Origin: Oceanicaulis alexandrii DSM 11625
GTDB lineage: Bacteria; Pseudomonadota; Alphaproteobacteria; Caulobacterales; Maricaulaceae
Assembly (NCBI RefSeq): GCF_000420265.1
Contig: NZ_ATUP01000002.1
Span: 2,501-66,500 of the forward strand
DNA: 64,000 bases
Direction of reading: 5' to 3'
The notes beneath the pieces are model-generated. The model did no database searches and was not told the origin of the DNA. It worked only from the letters and a program-made list of their open reading frames with translations. The position numbers were made by a program, and so were the translations under genes. Of this stretch, positions 46,421 to 54,579 are shown in pieces (the first letter of the stretch is position 1; each line of letters opens with the position of its first letter).

Positions 46421-47011
46421 GTGAGCGTGACGCCCGTTTCCGTGCGCGCGCCGTTTGTGCTGGCGAGCGCCTCTCCGCGTCGACGTGATCTGCTGGTCGG
46501 GATCGGTGCGCCGCCCGATCAGATCGCGCCCACCGATATCGACGAGACCGAACGACCTGGCGAGCTGCCGCGCGATCTGGCGCTGCGGCTGGCGGTCGAG
46601 AAACTCGCGGCCGCCGAGCATCCAGGCGCCTTTGTCCTGGCGAGCGACACGGTCGTGTCCGTCGGCCGCCGCATCCTGCCCAAATCGGAAGACCGGGAAA
46701 CCGCCGAGGCGTGTCTGCGGCTTTTGAGCGGTCGCAATCACCGGGTCTATACCGGCGTCGCCGTGCGCGCGCCGGACGGTCGCGAGATCAGCCGCGTGGT
46801 CGAAACCCGGCTGGCCTTCAAACGGCTCAGCGAAGATGAACTCACCGCTTATCTCGATAGCGGGGAGTGGGATGGAAAAGCGGGCGGATACGGCATTCAG
46901 GGCCGCGCCGGCGCCTATATCAGCAAGCTGATCGGCTCTTACACCGGGGTGATGGGACTTCCGGTCTATGAGGCGCGGCAGATGCTGGTCGGATTGGGAT
47001 ATGTGTTTTGA
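46421..47011 (+). CDS. maf: Maf family nucleotide pyrophosphatase
   Basis: 196 residues. Opens with FVLASASPRRRDLLVGIG, the Maf signature SxSPRR, and contains LASDTVVSVG, RVYTGVAV and GGYGIQGRAGAYISKLIGSYTGVMGLP, whose Asp and Glu-Gln residues hydrolyse non-canonical or pyrimidine nucleoside triphosphates. It starts with GTG 2 bases after the infA stop and shares its TGA with the TTG start of the RNase E/G gene. Subfamily (YhdE or YceF type) not decided. Confidence 0.92.
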   Translation: MSVTPVSVRAPFVLASASPRRRDLLVGIGAPPDQIAPTDIDETERPGELPRDLALRLAVEKLAAAEHPGAFVLASDTVVSVGRRILPKSEDRETAEACLRLLSGRNHRVYTGVAVRAPDGREISRVVETRLAFKRLSEDELTAYLDSGEWDGKAGGYGIQGRAGAYISKLIGSYTGVMGLPVYEARQMLVGLGYVF

Positions 47012-48072
47012 GAATCGTCGCTGCTGAGCATGTGGGTGAAACCCGCGCCGCCGTTCTGGATGGTGATCGCGCCATCGAGCTTCACCTGGAGCGCTGGTCC
47101 GAGCGCGGCCAACGTGCGTTGCGCGGTGAAGTGTTTCGCGCCCGCGTCACCAAGGTGGACGGATCGCTGAACGGCGCGTTCTGCGAGATTGGGCGCGGCC
47201 CGACCGCTTTTCTGCCGTTCGGCAAGGCGGGGCGCCCTGAAGGTTTGCATGAAGGCGCCGCTATCGGCGTTCAGATCGCGCGCGAACAATTTCAGGAAAA
47301 AGGCCCCACGCTGACCCTGTTTGAGGTCGAGCCGGGCGAGGCGCCGGAAATCGTGGTGGCGGCGCCGCCGCTGGCGGAACGCCTGTCGATGATGTTTGAA
47401 GCGCCCGTGCGCACGCCCAAAGAGGCGGATGTCGCCCTTGATGAGTTGTTTGACGAGGCGCTGGAGGCTGTGGTCCCGCTGCCGGGCGGCGGCAAGCTGA
47501 TCATCGAGCCGGTGACGGCGATGACGGTCATCGATGTGGACGCCGCCGGACGCCAGTCCCAGGGCGGCGCGCCGAAAATGGCGCTGGATTTGAACAAGAC
47601 TGCGGCGCGTGAAGCCGCGCGCCAGATCCGCTTGCGCGGGATTGGCGGCGTCATCGCCATCGATTTCCTGCCCTTGAAGAAGAAACAGGATCAGAGCCAG
47701 CTCGACCAGACGCTGAAGGGCGCGTTCAAGCGCGACCCCGCCAAGGTCGATGTGGCGCCGTCCAGTCGCTTCGCCATCGTGGAGCTGGCGCGTCAGCGCC
47801 TGGGCCGCGCCCTGCACGAAATTGCTTGGGAACGCTTTGGCGTCGACAGTGTCGAGACCTGTGCGCTCGCCGCGCTGCGCCGTCTGGACGCGGAAGGTCA
47901 GGCCAAACGCGGCGGCCGTCTGGCGCTCCTGGCGGGCAAAGAGGTTCACGCCTGGCTTGAAAACGATCCCATCGGATGGTCAAAGGCGATGAAATCGCGC
48001 CTCGGCGACCGGTTTGAACTGGTTCTGGACGAAGCAAAGGGGGCGCGCAATTTTGAGGTGCGCCCGCTATGA
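47008..48072 (+). CDS. ribonuclease E/G family protein, short form
   Basis: 354 residues. The catalytic RNase E/G core is readable: S1-like N-terminus ([32 protein letters not shown]), the 5'-sensor region, and the DNase I-like active site with [42 protein letters not shown] (Asp residues for Mg). E. coli RNase G is near 489 residues; here the Zn-link and the small domain are missing, as in other alphaproteobacterial copies in this cluster, so it may act as a monomer or a dimer of a different kind. The start is TTG, overlapping the maf stop. The stop overlaps the yacG start by 4 bases. Confidence 0.88.
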   Translation: MRIVAAEHVGETRAAVLDGDRAIELHLERWSERGQRALRGEVFRARVTKVDGSLNGAFCEIGRGPTAFLPFGKAGRPEGLHEGAAIGVQIAREQFQEKGPTLTLFEVEPGEAPEIVVAAPPLAERLSMMFEAPVRTPKEADVALDELFDEALEAVVPLPGGGKLIIEPVTAMTVIDVDAAGRQSQGGAPKMALDLNKTAAREAARQIRLRGIGGVIAIDFLPLKKKQDQSQLDQTLKGAFKRDPAKVDVAPSSRFAIVELARQRLGRALHEIAWERFGVDSVETCALAALRRLDAEGQAKRGGRLALLAGKEVHAWLENDPIGWSKAMKSRLGDRFELVLDEAKGARNFEVRPL

Positions 48073-48269
48073 GCAAATCCAAACCCGGCTGCCCGATCTG
48101 CAAGAAACCCGTCGATCCCCAATACAAGCCCTTCTGTTCGGCCCGCTGCGCCGATGCAGACCTTGGGCGCTGGTTCTCCGGCGCTTACGCGGTGCCGGGC
48201 GAACCGGTCCCGCCCGAAGCCCTGCCGCCCGAAGCGCGCGGCGATGAGGAGGGCGGGGATCAACACTGA
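48069..48269 (+). CDS. yacG: DNA gyrase inhibitor YacG, zinc-binding
   Basis: 66 residues. Four Cys in CPIC and CSARC ([31 protein letters not shown]) bind one zinc ion; in E. coli YacG binds GyrB and blocks DNA binding. The acidic C-terminal tail ([13 protein letters not shown]) is the second interaction element. The ATG overlaps the RNase E/G stop codon (atga), so they are coupled. It is the last gene of the cluster. Confidence 0.93.
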   Translation: MSKSKPGCPICKKPVDPQYKPFCSARCADADLGRWFSGAYAVPGEPVPPEALPPEARGDEEGGDQH

Positions 48270-48283
48270 TCCGCCGTCGACGA

Positions 48284-48320
48284 CAAAAAAGCCCCGCAGC
48301 ATCGCTGCGGGGCTTTTGTT
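48284..48320. terminator. bidirectional terminator after yacG
   Basis: aaaagccccgcagc (48287-48300) pairs with gctgcggggctttt (48304-48317) around atc. It has A and T tracts on both sides, so it ends the yacG cluster and also the convergent TonB receptor gene. Confidence 0.92.
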
Positions 48321-48337
48321 TGATCTGAACTCTGACC

Positions 48338-50974
48338 CTAGCGAGCCACGCTGATCCGGGCGTAGAGCACCCGGCCGCGCGCGTCATGTACCTTGGTGTC
48401 ATAGCCCAGCGGCGTGTTCACGGTCGGCGCCGCCTCGTCAAAGACGTTCAGGGCGCCCAGAGAGGCGGTCAGCACATGGCCGCGCACCTCTTCGCTCCAG
48501 CCCGCCTGAAGGTCATAGGCGGTCCAGCTGTCGATTTCAGCGCCGCCGTTTTCATCATCGTCATAGGACGAGATGAAGCGCGCTTGCGCATTGACGCTCC
48601 ACGGCCCGTTCATCCAGCCGGCGCGTGCGCTGGCGCGCCATTGCGGCAGGGAGCGGGCGAAGTTGGTGAAGTTGCGGTTGCCTGCGGCTTCGATCGTCGT
48701 GTTGAGAACGGGGTCAAAGAGGGTGAATTCGTCGATATAGACCGCGTCCAGCCCTGCATTGATCAGGCCGAACCGGCCCAGATCCACGCCATCATGGGAG
48801 ATCGCAAAGTCCACGCCTTGCGCCTCCACGCTGGGGGCGTTGACGAAATTGGCGCGCACCAGCACCACATCGCCAGCCTGGGACAGCTCGACGAGGGGGT
48901 CGTTATAGACCCCGTCATCGGCGAAGTCGGCGGCCAGAATGGCGTTGGCGCTTTCCTCGATGATCAGGTCCTCGACCTCAAGCCGCCAGGCGTCCACCCG
49001 CGCGCTCCAGCCGCCATTGCGCCAGCTGGCGCTCAGCGTGTAGCTGTCTGAGCTTTCAGGATCGAGCGCCGTCGAGCCCACCGTGCGCACGGGGCGGAAC
49101 AGGCTTTGATTGCCCAGGGTCAGAGACTGCAGCGTGGTCGTGGCGCTGACTTGCTGATGCAGGGACGGCGCGCGGAAAGATTGCGCCCAGCTCGCCGACA
49201 GGGTCAGGCTTTCGGTGATATCCACCGCCAGCGCGATCTTGGGATCGGTGGAGGAAAACGCTTCAAGGTCCTCATACCGCGCCGCAAGGGTCAGGCGTGC
49301 GCGCTCATGAAGCGGGATGACGCTTTCCGCGAACACGCTCGCCACGTCACGCTCACCGGAATAATCGGGCCCGCCGACGATGAACAGGAAGGCGTCGTCA
49401 TTGAAGGTCTGGCCGTGATTGACCTCAAGGCTTTCGGTGCGCAGCTGTCCGCCGACGGTCAAGGACACGTCGCCAGCGGGGAGCGCGAACAGGGCTGCGG
49501 TGGTCACGCTGGCGTCCAGGCTGGTCAGTTCGGAAGTGGAGGTGCGCACATCCTCGCCCAGCATCCAGTCGAGAAGCTCCGGATTATTATAGCGCGGATC
49601 TGACGGGTCTGTGACCAGCGCGCCGGAGCCGAACGGATTGAACCAGGAACAGCCCGCGCTCTCATCGCCGGCGCTGGCGCCCGTCTGGCAATTGGCGCCG
49701 CCGAACCCATTGAGCGCTGCGCTCACACGGTCTCCGATATGATCGGTAATGGTCGCTTCCAGCTCATTGCGGGAATAGGCCAGCGTGACCGCGCCCGTCC
49801 AGTCGCGGCCCAGAGCGTCAAAGTCATGTTCCAGCCCGGCGTCCAGCCGTAGCGTGTCATGATCAAAACTACGGCGCGCCGCGCCTGCGCTGACGCCGCG
49901 CGGACGCCCGTTCCAAACCACGTCCTGCCCGAAATAATTGCCCGGATTGGCGACGGGGATGGTGGGAAAGCTCAATGCGGGCAGGGAGGGGGAGTTGCCG
50001 CGCGTCAGCTGCGTATCGGCCCAGGCCGCCCGCACGGTCAGGCGCGTGTCGCCGAAATCGCCGCTAAGGGCGCCATAGAGGTTCAGTCGGGTTTCATCAG
50101 GGATCAGTGAGAAGAACTGGCCGTAATCGAGCCGGCAATAGCCCGGCGTGCCATAGGCTGTATCCGCGCCCAGCACCAAGGGCTGGCCGCCCGCCGCTGC
50201 GCAATCGCGGTCTATGATCAGCTGACGGCCGCCCGGCGTGGGAACGGAATACGCGCCCGGCTGGCCAAGGGCTGACAGGCCTGTGCCCGGAATGAAGTCG
50301 GTCTCAAAGCCCTCAACGCCATCGGTGTCGCGATAGCTGATCGCGCCGGTCAGGTGCAGCGCGCCCATCTCGGTCCCGGCGAGGGCGGAGAGGATGGAGG
50401 TGAAGCCCGCGCCGTCAAACCCGTCCGGCCCGCGCGCTTCGGTCTGAACCTCGAAGCCCTCATACCCGTCGCGGGTGATGACATTGACCACGCCCGCAAT
50501 GGCGTCCGAGCCGTGCAAGGGCGAGGCGCCGTCTTTCAGGATCTCGACTCGGCTGATGGCGATGTCGGGCACAAGCGCGTTCATGTCCACAAAACTGGCG
50601 CCGTCGTCAGAGGCCACCGAAGAGGGTGCTTGCCGGACGCCGTTGACCAGCACCAAAGTCGCGCCGAGGCCCAGGCCGCGCAGATTGACGCTCGACGTGC
50701 CGGAGGTGTCGTTCTGGGTGCCAGGATCGTCATTGAACTCAGAGCCGACAATGGCGGGATTGAACGCCAGCGCGTCGCCCAGGTCGGACAGGCCGCTGGC
50801 GGCGAGCGCGTCTGAATCCAGTGTGATCACCGGGCGGTCGCCCGTCTGCGCGCCGGGCGCGCGACCCGCCGTAATGGTGATGACATCGTCGGTGACGGAC
50901 TGGCCGAACGCCATGCCGCCTTCACCCAGCACGGCCATCAGGGCCAGCGCGCTGACGCAGACTTTGTTTTTCAT
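48338..50974 (-). CDS. TonB-dependent receptor 3
   Basis: 878-residue outer membrane receptor of another subfamily than the tandem pair. After a signal peptide (MKNKVCVSALALMAVLGEGGMAFGQ) comes a TonB-box-like DVITITAGR, then a plug with ALAFNPAIVGSEFNDD, VNLRGLGLGATLVLVNGVRQAPS and EILKDGASPLHGSDAIAGVVNVIT. This plug style is common to receptors for large or polymeric ligands in caulobacters. The barrel ends ARGRVLYARISVAR, without the usual terminal aromatic residue, which is unusual. Start at 50974 is set by the signal peptide and gaggcgagca. It is convergent with yacG. Confidence 0.92.
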   Translation of the reverse strand: MKNKVCVSALALMAVLGEGGMAFGQSVTDDVITITAGRAPGAQTGDRPVITLDSDALAASGLSDLGDALAFNPAIVGSEFNDDPGTQNDTSGTSSVNLRGLGLGATLVLVNGVRQAPSSVASDDGASFVDMNALVPDIAISRVEILKDGASPLHGSDAIAGVVNVITRDGYEGFEVQTEARGPDGFDGAGFTSILSALAGTEMGALHLTGAISYRDTDGVEGFETDFIPGTGLSALGQPGAYSVPTPGGRQLIIDRDCAAAGGQPLVLGADTAYGTPGYCRLDYGQFFSLIPDETRLNLYGALSGDFGDTRLTVRAAWADTQLTRGNSPSLPALSFPTIPVANPGNYFGQDVVWNGRPRGVSAGAARRSFDHDTLRLDAGLEHDFDALGRDWTGAVTLAYSRNELEATITDHIGDRVSAALNGFGGANCQTGASAGDESAGCSWFNPFGSGALVTDPSDPRYNNPELLDWMLGEDVRTSTSELTSLDASVTTAALFALPAGDVSLTVGGQLRTESLEVNHGQTFNDDAFLFIVGGPDYSGERDVASVFAESVIPLHERARLTLAARYEDLEAFSSTDPKIALAVDITESLTLSASWAQSFRAPSLHQQVSATTTLQSLTLGNQSLFRPVRTVGSTALDPESSDSYTLSASWRNGGWSARVDAWRLEVEDLIIEESANAILAADFADDGVYNDPLVELSQAGDVVLVRANFVNAPSVEAQGVDFAISHDGVDLGRFGLINAGLDAVYIDEFTLFDPVLNTTIEAAGNRNFTNFARSLPQWRASARAGWMNGPWSVNAQARFISSYDDDENGGAEIDSWTAYDLQAGWSEEVRGHVLTASLGALNVFDEAAPTVNTPLGYDTKVHDARGRVLYARISVAR

Positions 50975-51168
50975 TGCTCGCCTCGGAGGTTTTAGTCTTA
51001 TTCTTGGCAGAGCGCGTAGCAGCCCCCGACCTGTATGGGCAAGCAGGAAGGCAGACCGGACAAATCTGAAATTGACTGCACAAGACTGATTGGAGGGCAT
51101 GGACAGCCCCCGCGTGCTTGCCTATAAACCGCGTCCTCAGCGCGACGCACATTGATTTGCGTCTCGCC

Positions 51169-51244
51169 GCCCGGGTAGCTCAGTTGGTAGAGCAGCGGAT
51201 TGAAAATCCGCGTGTCGGTGGTTCGAATCCGCCCCCGGGCACCA
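51169..51244 (+). tRNA. tRNA-Phe (GAA)
   Basis: Cloverleaf complete: acceptor gcccggg with cccgggc, D arm gctc/gagc, anticodon loop ttgaaaa with anticodon GAA, T arm ggtgg/ccgcc with ttcgaat, and CCA encoded at the 3' end (51242-51244). Confidence 0.97.
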
Positions 51245-51591
51245 TTCTTCTTTTTCTGAACCGGTAGACTTTGCTCGACCTCGTTATTCGGGGCGCAGCC
51301 GACTGTGCGTTTCCCAGCACCCGAGAGCCGGGGCGCCCCTCGGCTGGAAACACTGGCGAGTCGGACTTTATGAATATTGATATGCCCTCGACCTTTCTGG
51401 CGCTGGCAGCCAAGCGCGCCTGCGCATCATATCTGCGATGACGTAGAGGACTGTAAGCCTTGGGGGTTTGCGCCTGCGCAAGTGCTTTAATATTTGCTAA
51501 GCATAGCAATGAATTCATGGTTTATTAACCCCATCTGTTAGCCCGGTAGAACAGAGTGATCCCTTATCGTCGTGGTCTGGAGGTCGCCAAA
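51245..51591 (+). other. leader and promoter region of the S8 autotransporter
   Basis: 347 bases without a supported gene. It holds two palindromes (51468-51481 and 51494-51509), an AT-rich zone after 51485, and ggaggtcgcc as a clear ribosome binding site before 51592. No good terminator was found after tRNA-Phe. Confidence 0.5.
51468..51509. promoter_or_regulatory. pair of palindromes before the S8 autotransporter
   Basis: ttgcgc-ct-gcgcaa (51468-51481) and ttgcta-agca-tagcaa (51494-51509) are both palindromes with ttgc outer ends and sit 12 bases apart, about 85-125 bases before the start codon. They fit tandem binding sites for a dimeric regulator. Confidence 0.45.
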
Positions 51592-54453
51592 ATGACAAAT
51601 CGGACACTGAACACTTTTCTGATGAGCGCAGTTTCGGCTTCGGCCTTGAGCCTGGCGCTCTCCGCCGGCGCATTGGCGCACAACGGCAAGAAGCCCGATG
51701 ACAGTGATCAGGAACCCATCCGTCTGATCTCTCCCTATTACGGGGACATCAATCCGTTCTACGGCGACATCAATCCGTTTTATGGCGACATCAACCCGTT
51801 CTACGGCGACATCAGCCCATTCTGGGGCGATATCAGTCCGTTCTGGGGCGATATCAGTCCGTTCTACGGCGATATTGACGCCTTCTGGGGCGACATCGAC
51901 GCCTTCTATGGTGACATCGACGCATTCTACGGCGATATCGACGCGTTCTACGGTGATATCGGCGCGTTCTGGGGCGATATCGGGCCGTTCTGGGGTGATA
52001 TCGACGCCTTCTGGGGCGATATCGGCGCCTTTAATGACGGCGAGTACGGCACGCTCCTGACCGATCTCAACGCGTTGTTTGACCGGGCGGAAGACATCTT
52101 CGGCCCAGCTTATCAAGGCGTGACGGGGACGGATTTTGAAAGCGGTTTCCAGGCCGAGCTGACCGCACGCTTTGGCATTGATCTGAATGATGCGCGCTCT
52201 CTGGAAGGGCTCGACGCCGAAGACCGCGCCCGTTTCTTCCTGGAATTCTATGACGGGCTGATGCGCTATTCCGGTCGCGACCATGTGGATCACTGGATGC
52301 CGGCGATCAACTGGACGCCGCGCCTGGCGCAAGAGGCGGGCGGCGGTTCCTGGGTGCTCGTCGGTCTGGTCGACTTCTCAGTGCCGTCCCGGATCTCAGG
52401 CCTGACAGGCAACAATAACGGCCGGGATTATCTCGATTTCAACCATGGTCTGGCTGTGGCCAGCCTGATCGGCGCAGACCATGACGGTGAAGGACTGATG
52501 GGCGTCGCGCCCAACGTGCTCATGACGTTATCTAATCCGTTTGATGAGAGCCTGAGCACGAACTGGACCGATGTGCGCTCGAGCGTACGCCAACAAGTGA
52601 TGACCTCAAGCATCATGAATCTGTCGCTCGGCCTGCCGGGCTGGACCTTTAATGAAGGCTGGGCGGACGTGTTGTCGGATCGCTGGGTCTCGATGTTCGC
52701 CGACAAGACCCTGTTCGTCTTCGCCGCGGGCAATGACGGCGTCACTCAGACGACCGACGTGAACTGGACCGATGTCCGGAACGTTGAAAACCTGCTGATC
52801 GTGGGCTCGGTCAGCCCGTCTGGCGAGATTTCAAACTTCTCCAACAGGCCGGGCGACGCCTGCTTCGCAGTGAGGGGGCGCTGCGCCGAGGGATCGCGTC
52901 TGATGGACCGCTTCCTGGTGGCGCCGGGCGAGATGATCCTGATGCCTGACGGCCAGGGCGGCTATGTGCGCCTGTCCGGTACGTCCTTTGCGGCGCCTCT
53001 GGTGACTGGCGCGGCTGCGCTGGTGAAAGGCGAGTGGCGTTGGTTGCAGGCGGGCGATATCGCCGAAGTGCTGCTCTCCACCACACAGGATCTGGGCGCG
53101 CCGGGCGTTGACCCGGTCTATGGCCGCGGCCTGCTGGACGTGCAGGCGGCTATGGGGCCGATCAACCGCGAGAATCTGTATGCGGTCACCCGTCGGGGCG
53201 AGCGTGTGGACGCCAGCGAAGTGGGCCTGCTGAAGGCGCGCTTTGACCTGACGGATGACTCCAGCATCACGGTCTTTGAGGATCTGCGCGACACGTATCG
53301 CGATTTTGAGATGACGCTTGAGGAATTGAGCCTGGGCGATGAAGCGGTCAGCGCCAGCGCGGCCGCGGCCAATCAGAGTTATGTCTTTGAGCGGGTTGGC
53401 CAGCCTCTGGGCGCGAGCTTCCGTCAGGGTCCGGCGCAGTCCTATGTGGTGGACCAACGCGACGGCCTGGTGGTCAGCGCGTTCGCGTCATCCCTGGACG
53501 CGGGGCAAGCCTGGGCGGACGGCGATCTGCCGTTCCAGGCCGGCATGGCGCTGGAAAATACGGAAGCCGGATATGTTGTCCGCTTTGGTGTGGGCGAGGG
53601 CGCCCTGGCGTTCAGCGAGGATAGCGGGTTCGGGCTGGCGAGTGATTTCCGCCCTGAAACCGGCGGCGTCAATCCGCTCTTGGGATACGCTTCCGGCGGG
53701 CCGTTCGCCATGGCTGGCTTTGACATGGGCGTGGATACCCGCCTGTCGTTTGCGGCCAGCACGACGCGAGATTCCTACGCCTTCAGCAATCCGCTGACGG
53801 GCGAACGCACCGCGATCTTCGATACGCTCGACGCGTACGCCGCATCGGCTCTGGCTATGGATGTGCGTCATCAATTGAATGACGTGACCTCCGTGCAGGC
53901 TGGGTACACCCACCTGTCAGAAGATGAGGCCCTGCTGGGCGGTCAGGGGCTGGGCGTTCTGGCGTTTGAGGGCGGCTCTGAAACCGACGCTCTGACCCTG
54001 GGCGCTGACATGCGAGTTGGCGACAGGATGCAGCTCAGCGTTTCGGGCGCTGTCGCCCGGACGGCGGCGACGCAGTATGGCGACGGGATCATGACCTTGT
54101 CTGATCCGGCGCTGTCCACCGCTTTCCAGGTGTCGCTCAGCCGGACGAACATCTTGCGGCGCGGTGACGCCGTGCGAGCGTCCTTCATTCAGCCTCTGCA
54201 TGTGGAAACAGGGGTGATCGAGTATTCAGGCCTTGCCGTGGCGGATGCGGAAACCGGCGCTTTAGGGCTGCAAACACAGCGCTGGAGCATGGGCGGCGAA
54301 CGGCCTCTGGCGATGGAATTGCTTTATGGCCTGGACGCTATGGATGGCCGTTTCAGCCTGAACGCCTTCGGACGGGTTGAAGGCCCGAACGCTGACTTCC
54401 AGGCGCAAAGCGCCAGCTGGGCGGGCGGCATGCGGGCTCGCTTGCGCTTCTAA
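51592..54453 (+). CDS. subtilisin-like (S8) autotransporter with aromatic heptad repeats
   Basis: 953 residues. Order of parts: signal peptide (to about residue 24, ALAHN), a short linker, 14 tandem seven-residue repeats (residues 49-146), a helical propeptide-like region, then an S8 peptidase domain with the triad D261 (LVDFSVPS), H285 (FNHGLAVAS), S465 (SGTSFAAPLVTGA) and the oxyanion N381 (AAGNDG). The D and H motifs are unusual: DFS and HGL replace DTG and HGTHV. The last 300 residues are repetitive, amphipathic strands ending SWAGGMRARLRF, which fits an autotransporter barrel with a terminal Phe. It would therefore be displayed on or released from the cell surface. The start at 51592 follows ggaggtcgcc. 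Downstream lies the EAL sensor gene. Confidence 0.85.
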   Translation: MTNRTLNTFLMSAVSASALSLALSAGALAHNGKKPDDSDQEPIRLISPYYGDINPFYGDINPFYGDINPFYGDISPFWGDISPFWGDISPFYGDIDAFWGDIDAFYGDIDAFYGDIDAFYGDIGAFWGDIGPFWGDIDAFWGDIGAFNDGEYGTLLTDLNALFDRAEDIFGPAYQGVTGTDFESGFQAELTARFGIDLNDARSLEGLDAEDRARFFLEFYDGLMRYSGRDHVDHWMPAINWTPRLAQEAGGGSWVLVGLVDFSVPSRISGLTGNNNGRDYLDFNHGLAVASLIGADHDGEGLMGVAPNVLMTLSNPFDESLSTNWTDVRSSVRQQVMTSSIMNLSLGLPGWTFNEGWADVLSDRWVSMFADKTLFVFAAGNDGVTQTTDVNWTDVRNVENLLIVGSVSPSGEISNFSNRPGDACFAVRGRCAEGSRLMDRFLVAPGEMILMPDGQGGYVRLSGTSFAAPLVTGAAALVKGEWRWLQAGDIAEVLLSTTQDLGAPGVDPVYGRGLLDVQAAMGPINRENLYAVTRRGERVDASEVGLLKARFDLTDDSSITVFEDLRDTYRDFEMTLEELSLGDEAVSASAAAANQSYVFERVGQPLGASFRQGPAQSYVVDQRDGLVVSAFASSLDAGQAWADGDLPFQAGMALENTEAGYVVRFGVGEGALAFSEDSGFGLASDFRPETGGVNPLLGYASGGPFAMAGFDMGVDTRLSFAASTTRDSYAFSNPLTGERTAIFDTLDAYAASALAMDVRHQLNDVTSVQAGYTHLSEDEALLGGQGLGVLAFEGGSETDALTLGADMRVGDRMQLSVSGAVARTAATQYGDGIMTLSDPALSTAFQVSLSRTNILRRGDAVRASFIQPLHVETGVIEYSGLAVADAETGALGLQTQRWSMGGERPLAMELLYGLDAMDGRFSLNAFGRVEGPNADFQAQSASWAGGMRARLRF
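51736..52029 (+). repeat. 14 tandem 21-bp units coding F-[YW]-G-D-I-[DNSG]-[AP]
   Basis: The coding stretch runs without a break for 14 units of exactly 21 bases. The protein unit is Tyr/Phe, Tyr/Trp, Gly, Asp, Ile, then Asn/Asp/Ser/Gly and Pro/Ala. Early units favour INP and ISP, later ones IDA and IGA. Codons differ between units at silent positions (tac/tat, ggc/ggt, gac/gat, atc/att), so the amino acid pattern, not the DNA, is conserved. Confidence 0.95.
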
Positions 54454-54461
54454 AGAGCTTG

Positions 54462-54499
54462 AGGCCGCACCTGACGGACATGTTCCGGAGGTGCGGCCT
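54462..54499 (+). terminator. hairpin after the S8 autotransporter gene
   Basis: aggccgcacct (54462-54472) pairs with aggtgcggcct (54489-54499). Only a weak T-run follows, so termination may be incomplete. Confidence 0.5.
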
Positions 54500-54521
54500 T
54501 CATGCTGATGCGGATGATTCC

Positions 54522-54567
54522 AAGAATATTAAGAATACACGTGTAATTTATTCTTAGGTATTTCTTA
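54522..54567. promoter_or_regulatory. AT-rich operator-like cluster before the EAL sensor gene
   Basis: taagaata (54530-54537) and tattctta (54549-54556) form a perfect 8-base inverted repeat around acacgtgt. Flanking half sites, aagaata (54522-54528) and tatttctta (54559-54567), repeat the motif. It lies 13-58 bases before the start codon and is far lower in GC than its surroundings, which suggests a promoter with regulator sites. Confidence 0.5.
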
Positions 54568-54579
54568 TGGGGCCATCTG

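Noticed and set aside
51736-52029. Possible CRISPR array because of the regular spacing
   Set aside because: Units are adjacent without unique spacers, differ in sequence and stay in one reading frame.
51538-52332. Minus-strand frame of 264 residues with a regular repeat, opposite the heptad repeats
   Set aside because: The repeat is only the reverse reading of the 21-bp units; the plus-strand gene has a signal peptide and an active site.
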